Shown one piece after another: positions 38,201-53,200 of a DNA stretch of 64,000 bases. Under the pieces are notes generated by a model. It saw only the letters and a program-made list of their open reading frames with translations. It made no database searches and had not been told where the DNA came from. Source of the DNA: Epiperipatus broadwayi (Eukaryota > Onychophora > Udeonychophora > Euonychophora > Peripatidae); assembly GCA_028023455.1 (NCBI GenBank), contig JAQFVV010000144.1, forward strand, positions 370,001-434,000. Direction: 5' to 3'. Made by a program: the position numbers and the translations under genes. Each line of letters begins with the position of its first letter. The stretch's first letter is position 1.

Positions 38201-41200
38201 CATATTATTTAAATATTATCATAGAGGCATTTCCATCTCAATATTATAATTATCATGCTTACTGTATATGATATCACTAAGTTAAGCATTCCTTCTTTAT
38301 CATCACCCTGCCTTCCACTTAATGAAAACCATTCATCCACTGTTTCTCCCCTGAAGACGTGCTCTGGAATCGTACAATGACTCCAGGCAATCCTATCATC
38401 CATTGCAAAGGCACGCTGAAAAAAAAAAAAAAAAAACTTTTCTTAAATGTTTTCAATACAGTAGCCTTAAAATATGTCAAAACAATAAACTTTTGAAAAA
38501 TAATATCACCATTAAAAAATAATCAAATAAAAATTAACAACTTTCCATATAGTTCACTAACCCTACCATATGGCTTAAAGTATATGTCATTCACTCTTTT
38601 ATATATTTTGTAGAATAAAAATATTTATCAAATGCTAAAATTAATTTTTTTTAAAAAAGTGAGCTTTACTCTGATATTATTAAGATGCCTCTTATCCTAT
38701 TAAGACATTAATTAAATCAAAGAAAATTACATTCCAATTATGCCTGTAAAATACCACTGTATTTTATAAAAAAATAAATTCAAATTATGATTAAAAAAAA
38801 AAAATCTATCAGCAATATCTGATAAATACTTAAAAATAATTTATATCACATCCCTTTTTTTCTTCAAAATTAAATAAATAAAAAAACCTGTATATTAGAA
38901 AATAATAAATTAATTTTCCACACCCTTTGCATAGAAGTGAAATGATATTACTTGAAATTACAAAGTAATATTACAAATCTAACTCATTTTATGCAATAGA
39001 AAATATAAAACACTGTTATTTTTTAAATATCTTTGATTTCAACAATAAAAATTACTGTCTTTACCATCTCAGACAAAAAAAGTATAGTAAAATATATAAT
39101 TTAAGATAACTATACTATTAATACTACAAAAATCCTTACATCATTTTACAGAATTTATTGTAATAATAGTATTTTGGTATTGATGTTATTTTGAATGAAA
39201 ATAAATAAATGTTGTCAGTATCACTTCAAATATATTTATGTTTATAATTTTTAAGAATTTTTTTCTCTCTTAAAAATGATTATAGAATATAATCAAAATG
39301 ATGGAAATATAGGGAGTTTAAAAATTAATTATATGTTAATGGACAATGTAATACATTTTATTTTATTTATTTTTATATGCTGCATATTCAGTACTTATGT
39401 CACCAATTACAAAAGATATTCAAAATGCCTTCCATGAGCATTCAAACATGACTGACCTCATATAATCTTATTGACAATTTTTTTTTTTTTTTAATTCTTC
39501 ACTTATTATGCATTCAAAAATGCTGTGATTGCAGTTTTCAGTTCTTCAATGGAAATATGGATTGTCTTCATATATCTTGACTTTCACAGATCCTCAAAGA
39601 TAAGTCAGGTACTTTTAGATCAGGTAATCTGGAAGCCACAAATCTTTAGAAATTACATGGTCATCAAAGATGTCTAAAATAAAAGTCATCAATTGTCCAA
39701 CAGTATTTGCTATGATGCTGTCTTGCTGGAGTTCTGCAAGATTCATTTTGTTCTTGTTAAGTTTTCATCAATGAATGGGTGCAGAATATTATTATAATAA
39801 TGATCACTGATGATGCTACTTGATATTACTATTCATGTACCAACATTTTACTGTGGAGTTTGTTATAAATAATGTGTATTATGTGTTCTGAGAGTTAATG
39901 TAGTCACTCAGATGGAACCATGCCTCATTACTAAAAAAACATAATATCCAAGAATATTTTCACTGTTGTTTGGAATAAACTGTTAAAATCAATGATGGTA
40001 ACATATACTTATCTGTTTGTTTCAATTTTTGTACTACAGTAACTTTTTAGGTGAAAAGATTGTTTCTTTATGTGCCATATCAACAGCAATATAACATTGC
40101 TGTGCTAACTTTTAAACTAATTTTGAAGGACTCTACATCACTGAATCATTCATGTTCAAAAGTTTATCTTCAGTGAAAACAGATGGTCGTTCATTATACT
40201 TAATATCACAAACCAAGCCTGTCTCATGGATCTTTTCTATTAATGCCTGCACTGGGTGTCAATTTGGCACTGTTGTTTCAGGAAATTTTGGGGAAAACTG
40301 TTCTCTAATAACCATTGTATATTGCCCTCTTCTGAAATAATATTCCATCAAAAACGTGTATTCTAGAGTCAAAATCATTTTTAAAGTAAACTAAACAATT
40401 CATGCTCCTGTAGATCCATGCCCTTCAGTACTGCCAACTAACCAATTCGAAATATCCCATCTCATTCATTTATTTTATTTGGAGTAGGTATATAGTTACC
40501 TTTCAAACACTAATATTTTATTATATAATATTTATATAATACAATTATTAAACAAGTTCATAGAAGTACTAAGACTGTTTTTTTGAATAAAAATTAATTT
40601 TTAGCCATTTGTGACTTGATTCTTCTTTCACTTTTTTCTTTTCTTTCGCCAAAGCATTAAAAAAAAAAATCTTCAATATTCACTGGCTATTGAATATGAA
40701 AATTTGTTAATCTGATGTGATGTGGCAATATTATTTTTCCTTTGCTCCAGTAATCCTTCAACAATGACTAAAATTTCAATAACATTTTGTATGTATAGTG
40801 ATTTTATTTTCAATAAAAGTTGATATTAATGTAGTTTCTCCACTGATTTATTATTTTAATAAGAGTACCAAACTGTCCATACATAGTCCCACCAAGTACA
40901 AGCCGTTGTAATCAATGAATGCAGAAAGGTTTGTGCATAAAATCCCTATCCTCACTGATGAAAACCACAAGCTAAAAACTAGTCTGGGGATGTTGGATGA
41001 ATAGGCACTGGAGAGGGATTTTATGCACAAACTTTCCTGCATCCATTGATTAAGAAGGCTTGCATTGTTAGGCATATATAATGGTGATAATGTGATGTTT
41101 TGATGGTTTTATATTCTGCCCTTAGGATAATGGTGACTGGGGTTTTTAAAAAATCAAAGAGACTAAAATGTATAGACACTGAACTGAGTTCAGATCTATA

Positions 41201-44200
41201 TGATTATCGAAGTGAACGAGCTTGAGTTAAAAACATTATGGTGTTTTCATCTTGGACTCCTAGCTTTATAGTTAACTAATTAGATAAAAGATGGCTGCTG
41301 GAGGATTGCATTAGATCCTAAGATCTAGGTGCAGTGCTCTCAAATCCAAGACTCCTCACTGATGAAAGCCACAAGCTAAAAACTAGTCTGGGAATGTTGG
41401 ATGAGAAGGCACTGGATAAGGATTTTATGCACAAACCTTCCTGCAACCATTGATTAAGAAGGCTTGAACTTGGTGGCAGTACTATATGAAGAGTTTGGTG
41501 CTCTTATTATCAGCATGTGTAGGCATATGATATGGTGATCATGTGATTCCTTTTTTTTTTAATGTTGCCTCTTTTGGCAAAGTGTGATTTATTTATTTTT
41601 TTTTGTAGGCATTTGAAAACTCCCTACCTTACTATCAATTTATAAAATTATTCAACTTAGTTAATTTAAACAGAAATTAATACTTTACTACTTTTTAATC
41701 TCAAAAGTTCTTTCAACCTTAAAGTAGTAAAATGTATTTTAAACTTTTATGATAAGGCATAAGATTTAATTTTGCCTATTAAAAAAAAATATAAATTATC
41801 AGTTGATTTTTAGTATTATGGAGCTTATAAATAAATGTTAAATGTAAGACTGATAGATACTTATATTATCTATACATTGAAATCCAGAAATGGTGATGAT
41901 ACATTCTCTATACATACTTTGCAACAACCGAAAATATATAATATGCTACAAATCTATACATGAAAGTTTAAAATGTCATAGAAATTTTAAAAATGGATTT
42001 TTGTAATTACATTTTAATAAAATATTTTATATTCATATTTTAAACATTTATTTATTTATATTAATCTTATGCAACATGTGGAATGTATTTAAGTTTTCAT
42101 TTAGCAATATATATGTGTGTGTGTCATGTTGCTGCTGGATTATTCAAAGTTATTATGGAATATTTTATTATGAGTATTTTCAGTTAGGCATTATGCATAT
42201 ATAATTCTATATCTATCTATATATCTATACACACACACACATTTACCTTCCAGATTTTAAAATTTTAAAATGATACATACCTCATCAAATATTTCAACAT
42301 AAACAGTATTGACACCTTGTGGTAGATAACTGAAAATAAACATTGCACAGAATAATGGAATACTATAATTAACTTTATGTAATAACATAAGTAAAAAAAA
42401 ATAATAATTATTTTACTAAAACTAATTGTTCAAATATTCAAATATTTACAAATTATTTTTCATATTTGTGAATTTTAAACTTAATGAAACATCCAGTGTT
42501 ACCATATAGTAATGTGATAATGACATCAGCTGCTACATTAATAATATGACTGCACAAAAATGTGTATGAATAGATTCATTGCTTCCTGCCTATTTTCCAA
42601 GGATATTAATGTACACTTAAATAAATTTTGGTTAAAAGAATAATGTCCATTTTTGAAATTAAATCCAATTTTTCCACACAAGAAATCAAAGATCTCACAT
42701 AAATACACAATAAATTCACAGACAAAAGTGCAAGATGATTTAAGAGTGTACATAAAAAAATAATTATGGAATTTCTTGTTATAACTAATCATAAAATACA
42801 TGCTCATGTTTTATTCACATGTATTTCTATCAAATATTTTCTTGTCTCACAACATACCAACTAACTCTTACATCATTAAACACATTATTCCACATTATTA
42901 TTAAAACGACTACAATTTTTTAATTAAAAAGTTTAAAAAAATTCCAATTTTATTCAAAATCAAAATATGAACAATACTAAAACATACTTCTTTTAAAAAA
43001 AGCAAGTGCTGAAATAAAAGCCATTCAGATTTTTTCAAGCATGAGTGTGGGGAAATTTAAAAAAATGTATTAAAAAACTATTATGATCATAAATGCATAA
43101 TTACTGCATGCACAATTTTGATAAAAATTATGAGCAGTTCTTTTCAACCTACCCTAGAATTGGTCAATACTTCTAGAGGAGGTGAAAAGAATGGCTCTTG
43201 GAAACATATGAATAAACTGAAAATCATGTGATATTGTTGGATAATAGCAATCACCCTAGTTTACAGAAAAAAAAATGTTGTGGCTGGTCACATTTTATGT
43301 ATTCCCAAAAAGCTGCTGTCAGTTCTTCCTCATTATGATATTAAAGTCTAGTCAGCTATTTTTTATGTAACATATTCTCAGAAATCAAAGTATTGCATCA
43401 ATCAAATGCCCCAAATTGATGATGAATGTGCGATCTTGAAAAGCTATTGTTCTGTTTCTATAAAATTGCTGAAGAAAAGCAGATCATTAAAAATGTTTTA
43501 TATACTTGGCAGCATTCAAATACAATAAAGGAGCTGATATAGAAACTAGTTATAGTTTCATAAAAATGTTTCATTTGAAAGGGAAGCAGGTCTTATAATT
43601 TAAAAAGTCCATGCATTATTTTAAGAAGAGCATAGAATTCTGATGCCTGTAATTTTGTTCTTAATTGCTTCTTTCGATGATATAGATCTGTCAGATAAAC
43701 CAATCAAACCACATTTATTCAATTGTAAGAGAACATTTTGATCTTACATCTTTCAATAATAATTGGAAAAAAAATTATAACAGAATCTACTCTACTTTCT
43801 ATTAGCATTGCATATAATTCAATACTTGGTAAACTATTTCCTTTTTTAAATTTAATTTTTGAAATATTCAAACTTATTAAATAATATCATTTTGATTGTT
43901 CAAAAATCTTCTTTGATTGATTATATTTAACTACGATCATATAAATATTTGAAATTCAAAATAAATAATAATAAATATTAATTAAAATATTTATTAAATA
44001 CTTTATAAATAGAAATAAAATTAAAATTGGAAAATTAAATAATTATTAAAAATTATAGTATAAAATATAAAAAATGTTGAGTTATACATGAGTAATCCAT
44101 ATATATGTGCAGGCATACTGTTTGTATTATATCTAAAGTTATATTTGTATGTATTTAGTAAAATGATTGTTTCTTAGCATAGTGTGTACTTGAGAGTCAA

Positions 44201-47200
44201 AATACAAATTTTATATATCCATTTAATTTTAACGTTTGAAGTAGAAGAATTAGAAACTAGTTATAATTAGGCAAATTAGATCAATAATTTTAGAAATAAA
44301 AATTAACAATGAAGTAGTAGTTTGTATGTATTTGCAAGCTATAAATATTATGCAGTATATGAGATAAAAAGTACACATGCATAATAAAATATTCACAACT
44401 TTTTTATTTGGTTATATATAAATATTTTAAATTTTGGTAAATTTTATTTAATTGTAAATTTTAATTAGATTGGGGAATGAAAATTTAGCTCTGAATAAAT
44501 ATATTAAGCTCTAATAATGAATGTATGCAATTGTCAAAAGCTTTATTGCAAATTGGTAAGAAATTTAATTTTATTCCAAAATAGATGAGAAAGTTAAAAA
44601 TAACTTGAAAGGTGAAATTTCTATTTTTAATCTGTTTTTGTTGTAAACAGATTAATGCAATCCTTTATAAAAAATTTTGTTTGCATGACAATAAATATTT
44701 TTGGTGTGTTAATATAAAAAGAAAAGATTCTATCAAGACAGTGTGCAGACAAAATCATTTATGAGAGTGTTAAGTGAAAGTTTGCTTTTATAATTCAGTC
44801 AGAATGATCACCCGACAGTGTTATGTATTGCGAGCAGAGTTCCCCATGGCTTGCTATCTGTTTACCATTATTACAAGTATGATTTTTTCTAATACCTGAA
44901 GATTCATCTGATATGGAGTTAAATCTAAAAACAAACCTAAAAAGTATAAGCTTAATCAAAGATCCTGACTAAAAATCAATATTTAAAAATGTTTCTGATA
45001 GCTAACTACTATTTAAAATCCAGCTCAAAATAAATGCACAACAAGAAACAGGAAATTCTCATTTTAAAGTTCTTTGCTAGTCATAATAAATCTGTATGGT
45101 ACAATAATGAATTCAGTACTGTGTAATTATTTCTGAGAAAAGAATTAAACTTAATTTCATCAGATCAAAGCTTTATTCAGTCCTCTGAGAAAAAAAAGAA
45201 AACTATGAACATTTTTTTAATGAAATGACTTTTTTTAAAATGATAAAATAATTTAATTTTCTGTTGTAAGAATTAGATTTGATTTTGACATTTAAGGTTA
45301 TATTATATATAATCATACTGTGGGGCAATTTAATACAAATAGATTCAAAAATATAATAATTAAAATTAAATGAAAATGTTAATGATTTTTAGCAGTAAAT
45401 TAATAATTGACAGAAATTTGAAAAGCAATTTTGAGAAATCAAAAGTTTAAGCTTGCTTGACTTCAAAGTAAAAAATTTATATTATGCACTAAAATAAAAA
45501 TAGAAGTTGTTTAAAATAACTGTGTACTCAATAAATAATTAGAATATTAAAATAATTGATTAAAAGCAAGTGAATCAAAGTTTTTATACCTTGAATTAAA
45601 ATGCAAAAAGACAAACTTTATTTAAGCTAGTTTAATAAAAAGAAAATTTACAATTTTAATTTGCGAAGGCTACAAATGTAAAGACTACTAGTGGTATCAT
45701 ACTATTCCTAAAATAAATACATTTTTTTCTAAATATTTTTTCAAATATGATTTTTTTTACTATAAGCATTATTTCAAATTTGCATACATTTGTTTGTCTA
45801 AGCAATTTTCTACTATTTCAAAGTATCAAGAAGTCTGGTTTGCATTTTTTTTAAAACCTTTTAACTGTTTCTTGATAAAATTAAGTGTTTTAAATTATGA
45901 CTAGAATGCATGAGTAAAAAAGAAAAAAAAAATTGTGGAAATTTAATTGTACACATACATATGTTTAATGTTTAAAATTAAATAATTTAAGAAATTTAAT
46001 TATTTCTTGTTTCAATATTAATAAATATTTAGTATTCATGTATAGTAGTTAGTTTAACAATTATAATGGTTTCCCTGATCACAATGTATGGCTCCAAGCC
46101 ATATGATGCATTCTGAAAATCATGGATAATAATGATCCATATTGCCTTTAACATCCATACACACACACACATATATATATAGGTAAAAATTAAAAATGTG
46201 TACAATACACATATATATAAGTGTATATATGTATATATATTGTAAATACACTGTAAACAAAATAATTAAAATGTAGAAAATCAATTTTTTTTTAATATTA
46301 ATTTCTAATTTTTTAAAATCATGAATAACTGAAATCATGGAAATGCAGATTGTGGATAAGGGAGGATTACTATATGTTAATATCTAAATATTTGGATATT
46401 TTAAAAGTAAATCTGATAATTAAAAACAGCATTCAAGTTTTATTTGCAACAACAATTGTATCCAGAAAAGTAAATTTACTTCAACTTCTTTTATATCATC
46501 TCAATGAATGTTTGCTGGTCAGAAATCTAACTAATAACAATCAGTAAAGACATGCTAATCTGTTTTAAAAAAAAAAAGAATTAAAAATCTTAGAGATGCC
46601 TAAGCTTGTAATAGCAGCAAACAGCTATCTATTTTTTAGCTATTACAAAATTTATGATCTACATTGAGAAATCTGAATCAAAAGTCAAGTATGATATAAT
46701 TTCACCTACTTTTGTACAATTTTTCACTAGTGCTCTTTCATGGAAAATAAACTTCACTAAAAATGAATACATTAGACATATATGTTAAATTAAATATTCC
46801 CATAGATTATTATTATTATTATAAAGAATAAAAATGAGATTATATCCATATAAGCAGAGATAACTTTTAGGTTTTAATGTTGTTAAAAAACTATTTATTA
46901 CTACTAATTGACAATTCTTGAGGCTAAACAAGTTTCCTCATTAACTTATAATAGCTCCTTTGTTGAAGTAAAAGGAGGTGCTCTTTGTTTAAAACCAAGT
47001 TCTTATATATATAGAAATAAAATGAATATAATTAATAGACAAACTGCTAACATGAAATCTGAGTTGATAACGATTGCTTCCATTATGTTTTTTCAATTTA
47101 ACAGCAGTTAAGGAGGGTTAAGAAATTAACTGGAAGTACTGCTGCATATTGAAAGATTATATATAATAGTTAACTACCATTATATTTATTATTTTTATTA

Positions 47201-50200
47201 CAATAATTTTTAATTAACAGACATTTTATTTGTATTATATATTATATTATAGCTATTATAGATTAATGGAGAAAACTTATTTAGCCTCAGAGAGAAGTAA
47301 TTCAGTTTTCTGGCAACACCAAAGGTAAAGGTTATCTCTGTTTACATAGATAAAATCACTTATTTTTTTTTTTATTAGAATAAGAATCCATGGAAAATAT
47401 TTAATTCAATATCTATATAATAAAACATTTTTTTATTTTCCATTAAAAAGAAAAAAAATATTTTTTTAATTGGTCAGTTTATATCAATAAAGAAATCTAA
47501 ATGACAACATTTCTACATAATTCAAATGCTTATCCCTATTTGTTTAAGTAGTTATAAAGCACTACATACTCGAATTTTTGCTTTCTACTTCATATTCAAT
47601 CATCTGCTTTAAACACAAGATCCAAGACTCAGTCTAATTTATTCTTTATCTTGATTTAAGCTATGAACTTACATATCTTATTACGTTTCATGATCAGATG
47701 GATACAAAGGAGGGATTTCTTCTATCTTAATTTAAAACCTCTTTCCAAAATTCTTCCAACTTACTTTTCATTTATGATTTACATTGTAATACATAACATC
47801 AAAAAAAAAAAAAAGAATTTGAGAACATTATATAAGAATAATATTAAGACCACGAAATTCCTGCATACCATATAAAAATTAAAAAAAACCCATAAAAATT
47901 AAATTATATGACTATACAAAATTACATGAAAAGAAAGAAAGACAACATATTAAACAAAAACTAAGGCTTTAACAACAATATTCTATATCAATTCAGCATG
48001 ACAGGTTTAATCATCACAAGTAAGCTTGTGTCAAAAGTTATTTGATTTTTTCTGCCTCAAAAAAAGAAAAAAAAATCATTTTATCAAAAACTACAAACAA
48101 AAATCTTTCAATAAATTACCATTGAATTACTTTATTCCAATGTGGAATTTTAGCACCATTGTGATCAGTATGGGTTTCAAACACAGAATGTCCAATTCTG
48201 ATACGGCAATAAGGATCCATACGTGTCATTCCATAGTTTTTTACCAATTTGGCCTAAATTATTAAATGGAAAAAAAGTTAGCTTCAAACAAGAGATAAAT
48301 TTATTATACTTTATATTATAGAATAATAGCTAAAGAAAAAATATATAAATTCAAACAATGTTGATGCATTTTAAAAGTTTTTAGTTTTACATTATTTTTC
48401 TATTGTTAACATATATATGTTAAAAATCCAATTGTCAAAATATTTTTTTATTGAAAAATTATGTAGTCTATAATTATAATTCTGCAGTATTTTAGTTTAA
48501 GAGTAATTAATTAATCATACCAAACAAAAGATTGTGTAGAATTCTTGAAAGATGAGAAGAAAAAAATAAGAATTTATACTGACTTCAAGAGCAATAAAAA
48601 TTTTTTTTGTTTTTATTTTTTGGAGGGTTGCATTAGATCCTAAGATCTAGGTGCAGTGCTCTCAGATCCAACACTGGTGAAAGCCACAAGCTAGAAACTA
48701 GTCTGGGATATTGGATGAGTAGGCACTAGATAGGGATTTCATGCACAAGCCTTCTGGCATCCATTGATTACTCTGGATTGCACTGAGTGGCACTATTGTA
48801 TGGAGGTTTTGCCTAGATTTATATGTGTAGCACTGAATTACTGAAAGGAAGCAAATTTATTTAAATTAGATTTTATCCAGGCAACAAGATTAAAACATGA
48901 AGTAAATTAAAAACAAATAATAAATATGTCAATTGATCCAGTTTTCAATGAATCATTCAGTTTTAAATTACAAGGAGTGTATTAGAGATCGGTAACATCT
49001 ACATTACATATAAAATTAAAAACTTAAATTTTTCTTTAATTATTTTGCTAAAATTGTTTGCAAATTCTAAAAAAAATGTATAGTCATAGGGAATACATAT
49101 ATATGCAAAGTTTTAACTAGATTGAAAACTGAGAAGTGATAAATCAGTTAAAAAAAAAAAAAAAAGGAAAATGGGTGGAAATTGAATCGCAAGATTTTAC
49201 TGTGACAGACTAAAAAAACAGAATAAATTAAATAAAATCCTATAAAACAAAGGAAATGAAAATGAAAAAGAATAGATTTTATGTTTTAAAAAAAAATCAT
49301 AATGATAAATTTATACATTAATAATGATTAGATAATTACTAAGTGTGGAAAAACTCATGCAAACCTATATGCAAATCATGAATGAAAGAATTTAAGTGCT
49401 CTCTAGCCAGCTTATTATTTAACTAAGCTATAAAATGTCATCACCATCATTTTCAACCAATATTGATTCACTGCAGAATGAAAGTCTTCTCAGATTCATA
49501 GACTTTCTTTTCCATATCATACAAACTTCCTTATTTCATCTATTCATCTCATATGGAGGTACTTTCTAAATCTTTAAAAATCTTAAGATTTCAACAATCT
49601 ATCTATTATTATCTCTTCTAGAAATTATTCCAAGCAAACTCTATTTCAATGATGCCTGTTTGTTCTCTCACCCAAATTATTAATCCCGATATACATCCCC
49701 CTATACTTTATTGAATATTCTGAAGTCTTTGAATGCTCAAGTTTCAGATTCCTATATAAATCTAGTAAAATACATCTATTAAAAAATTTCTACTTTCAAA
49801 TGCATAGTCACATTTCTCTTTGCTATTGTTAATCCGTAAAAGTTTAGTTCTATGATTAATTTCATCCATTATGTTCATCTATAGCAATATTTATTTTCTT
49901 CCTCTGAAAAAATCCATTAAACATTAGACTTTTTAGTATTTATCTTCAATCTTATGTTCCTACTTTCATTACTTTAGTCTTTTTAATATTTATTTTTAAT
50001 CCTATTTTCTTTATTTCATCAGATAATTTCTGCAACATTTCCTGAAGCTCTGAAGGATTATTTGCAAAAATAACAATATCATCCGCAAAATCTAAATGAT
50101 TTTTATAATCTTCATGTATTTTTATTCCCTTAAGTACTAATTTTAATCCACAAAATAATTCTAGTAGAATTGTTATAAAAAGTTTTGGAGATGTGGAATC

Positions 50201-53200
50201 ACTTGTCTTTCACTCTTATCAATGCTAATTTTAGGTTAGTTTAAATCAAATAATCTAATTACTACCATTGTATTTTGATATATATTCTTCATAATATAAC
50301 AACATCTGAGTTATATTTAGATAGTTTAAACTTTCAATGATTATGAAAATACTTACAGAATCAAATGCCTTTCCATAATCTATAAAAACCAAAGTGTAAT
50401 GACAAGTCATTTTCATTGATTTTTTTTTTTTCTTCTCTCAATATTTGGGTGTGATACATTGTCTAAAACCCCTTTTAAATCCAGCTTGTTCTTTTAGTTG
50501 GTTTGAATCAAAAGTTCACTGTAGACAAGTTGTAATTATCTTTATAAAGATTTTATAGAGAACTGATAGAAGATTGATAAATTTGTAATATTTAATATCT
50601 TTATAACATCTTAATTAAATATCAATATTACTAATGCATTTTTCCAATCATCCAGTATATTTTTTATCATCAAGACATTTGATATATAATTTTGCTAATA
50701 ATTTTTCAATTTCTTCACCTTGGAGCTTTTCCCTTCTTCATAAATTTAATTGCATGCCTCATCTCTTCATTTAAAATGCTTGTCAATTCAGAAATAGTAA
50801 ATACAATGATCTTGATCTTTATTACTGTAGAATTTTTTTGTAGAATTCTTCCACATATTTCAAGATGATGCCCCTCTTTTTAGTAATAGTTACATCTTTT
50901 CTTCTTATTGTTGAAATAGCTTTTCTTTCAATACCAAATTTTTATTGTATTTTATATATTTCCTTGCTAATTCATAGTTCTGTTTTCTTATATCATTATT
51001 ATTGTTATTATTACTATTTGCACCACTTTACAAACTCTAGATATTCAATTTTTCTTAATAAATCATTTCAAAATATTTTCATATTTCTTCTTTTCTTCAT
51101 ATATTGTCATATTTCTTCCTTTCTTCATATATTGTTTTGTCTCAATTGAAAATTTACTGGTAAATTGCTATTCCTTTGTACCAGCTAGCTTGATTACATT
51201 CTCAGAGTACCAATTATCTTTTTATCGATAACAATAAGTTTAAAACATCTCACAGTCAGTCACTATTTTAAAATAATTAACTTCTAATTTAAATTCATTG
51301 GAGAATGTAATATCTGACTTTGCCTTCAGAAGTGGACTAGTCCAGATTCCTTCCTTATCTAATTGGATTAAGCATGTATTGCCACTTACCAATGTGTAAA
51401 CATGTGGATAGCCAATGTATAAACATAGCCAAAGGATAAAACATAAGTATGCTCAGTGCGTAAACATGTATATAAAATCCTACAATTGGTTAGGTTCTCT
51501 GAATCCAATTGCTATTAGTAAGGGAGAGGATCTGGCAATAAATAGTAAGCCTTTTTGGAAAACATCTGTCTAACCTAAATGACACTATGCACTCTTAAGA
51601 GAGAGAACGTTTGTCTACCTGAATGACTTAACATGCTCTCCATTGAAACCACTTCCAACAGTGGTGTTTCTACTATATTCACTACCAATATGACTATGCA
51701 GTGAGGCAAATCCACAATAAGACTGGAAGCTGCTACAACTATGGCAGACTCGAGGCAAGCTGTTTAGTACAGCCGAAAGAATCATTTAACAAACTCGAGG
51801 CAAGCTGTCCAGCAACCAGAAGAGTTAAGACTAGAACTCATGAGGCAAGCTAATATATACTGCAGGAAGTGAGTCCAGTCATTCGGCATGACCAGCTCAT
51901 TATTGACTAAGTTATACGTCAAATTGTATTTTTTGATTGTATAAATGTATGTATATTTGTTCTAATAAATTATACATATTAGATTGTGAGCTTTCATATT
52001 TTTTGATATTACTGTTGATTTGAGTCTGAACCCTGCAATTCAGCCAAACCCAACAGAGAGTTTCTGATATTAGGTAATAGCAAGTGAGAATAGTTTCTAA
52101 TTATTCATCAGGATATAGCTTACATTTTTCTAATCATTGATTATTTCCTGTGTTGAATCTATTAACATTACCATCTCAAAATACATATTTATTAACATTA
52201 CAATCTCGAATATATATTTTCTGTTAGTCAAAATATAATTCAATTCTGTTGGATATTTCCATGTCCATTTCTATTTAGCAATTTTTTAGAGAAAGAATTC
52301 ATAATGTAAAATTTTCCTCTGTCAGCAAATTCCATGTTTTCTCTCATTTTTGACACTCTAACCAAATTTACTTATAGTACTTTCATCTTTCAATTGTTTT
52401 CGACTTCTAACATCAAAATCTTCCATAGTAATTTTAAAATTAAAAGCATTTTGTTTACCTATATAAAAATCCTTTATCTCAATGTGAACCTAACACAAAC
52501 CGTAATTATATGTATTTCATAACTTTCAATAATTTGAATAACTAATCTTGCCACTACCTGATATATCATCCATCTCCACAATGTTATTATCTCATTTTTT
52601 ATTTATAATAAATCCTGCTCTACTTATGCTTTCGCTGTTTGAATGTTATCTTAAAGAAAATCAAGCACTAAGAAATAATAAATAACAATCTTCAGTCACT
52701 ATTCCTGTTCATCACTCAAGAAGCTTCCCCCTTTTTTTTAAAAAAAACTTCTGTTGAGTAGTCATCATCATCTATCCCCTATCTCCCCAGTAATTCTAAG
52801 TCTTTAAAGACAGAATGCACAATAAAATCCCAATTTTAGTCTTAAGTATTAATTAATCTTAAATTCCCTGATTTTTCTCTGCAGTCTAGCAGTATCTCAG
52901 GGATACCTTACATGATCTTTAATTTATTTTTAATTTCTAGAAAAAAAAAGAAAAGAAATTGATATGGGTAAAGTAAATAATTAGAGACTATAATTGTCAT
53001 TAGCAGTCACACATAAATGAATTTGGCTATTCCAAGTACAGAAATTAAAATGAAAGATAAAGAATAAAAAATTGCAAAAAAAAGAAAAATGGCATCGGAG
53101 TTTGTAATATAGTATATATTTTATCAGGAGGCTATCCTGTATTTAAAGATGTGATAAAAATAATACCACTCAAAATATTGTGCTATATACTAGCCTGTAT

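Noticed and set aside
38401-38403. ATG of MDDRIAW as a translation start
   Set aside because: The frame continues upstream to RAFA with a consensus acceptor, and homology to Tollip shows it is internal.
48026-48265. Plus-strand open frame of 79 codons
   Set aside because: It lies antisense over Tollip exon 3, which has strong homology on the minus strand.
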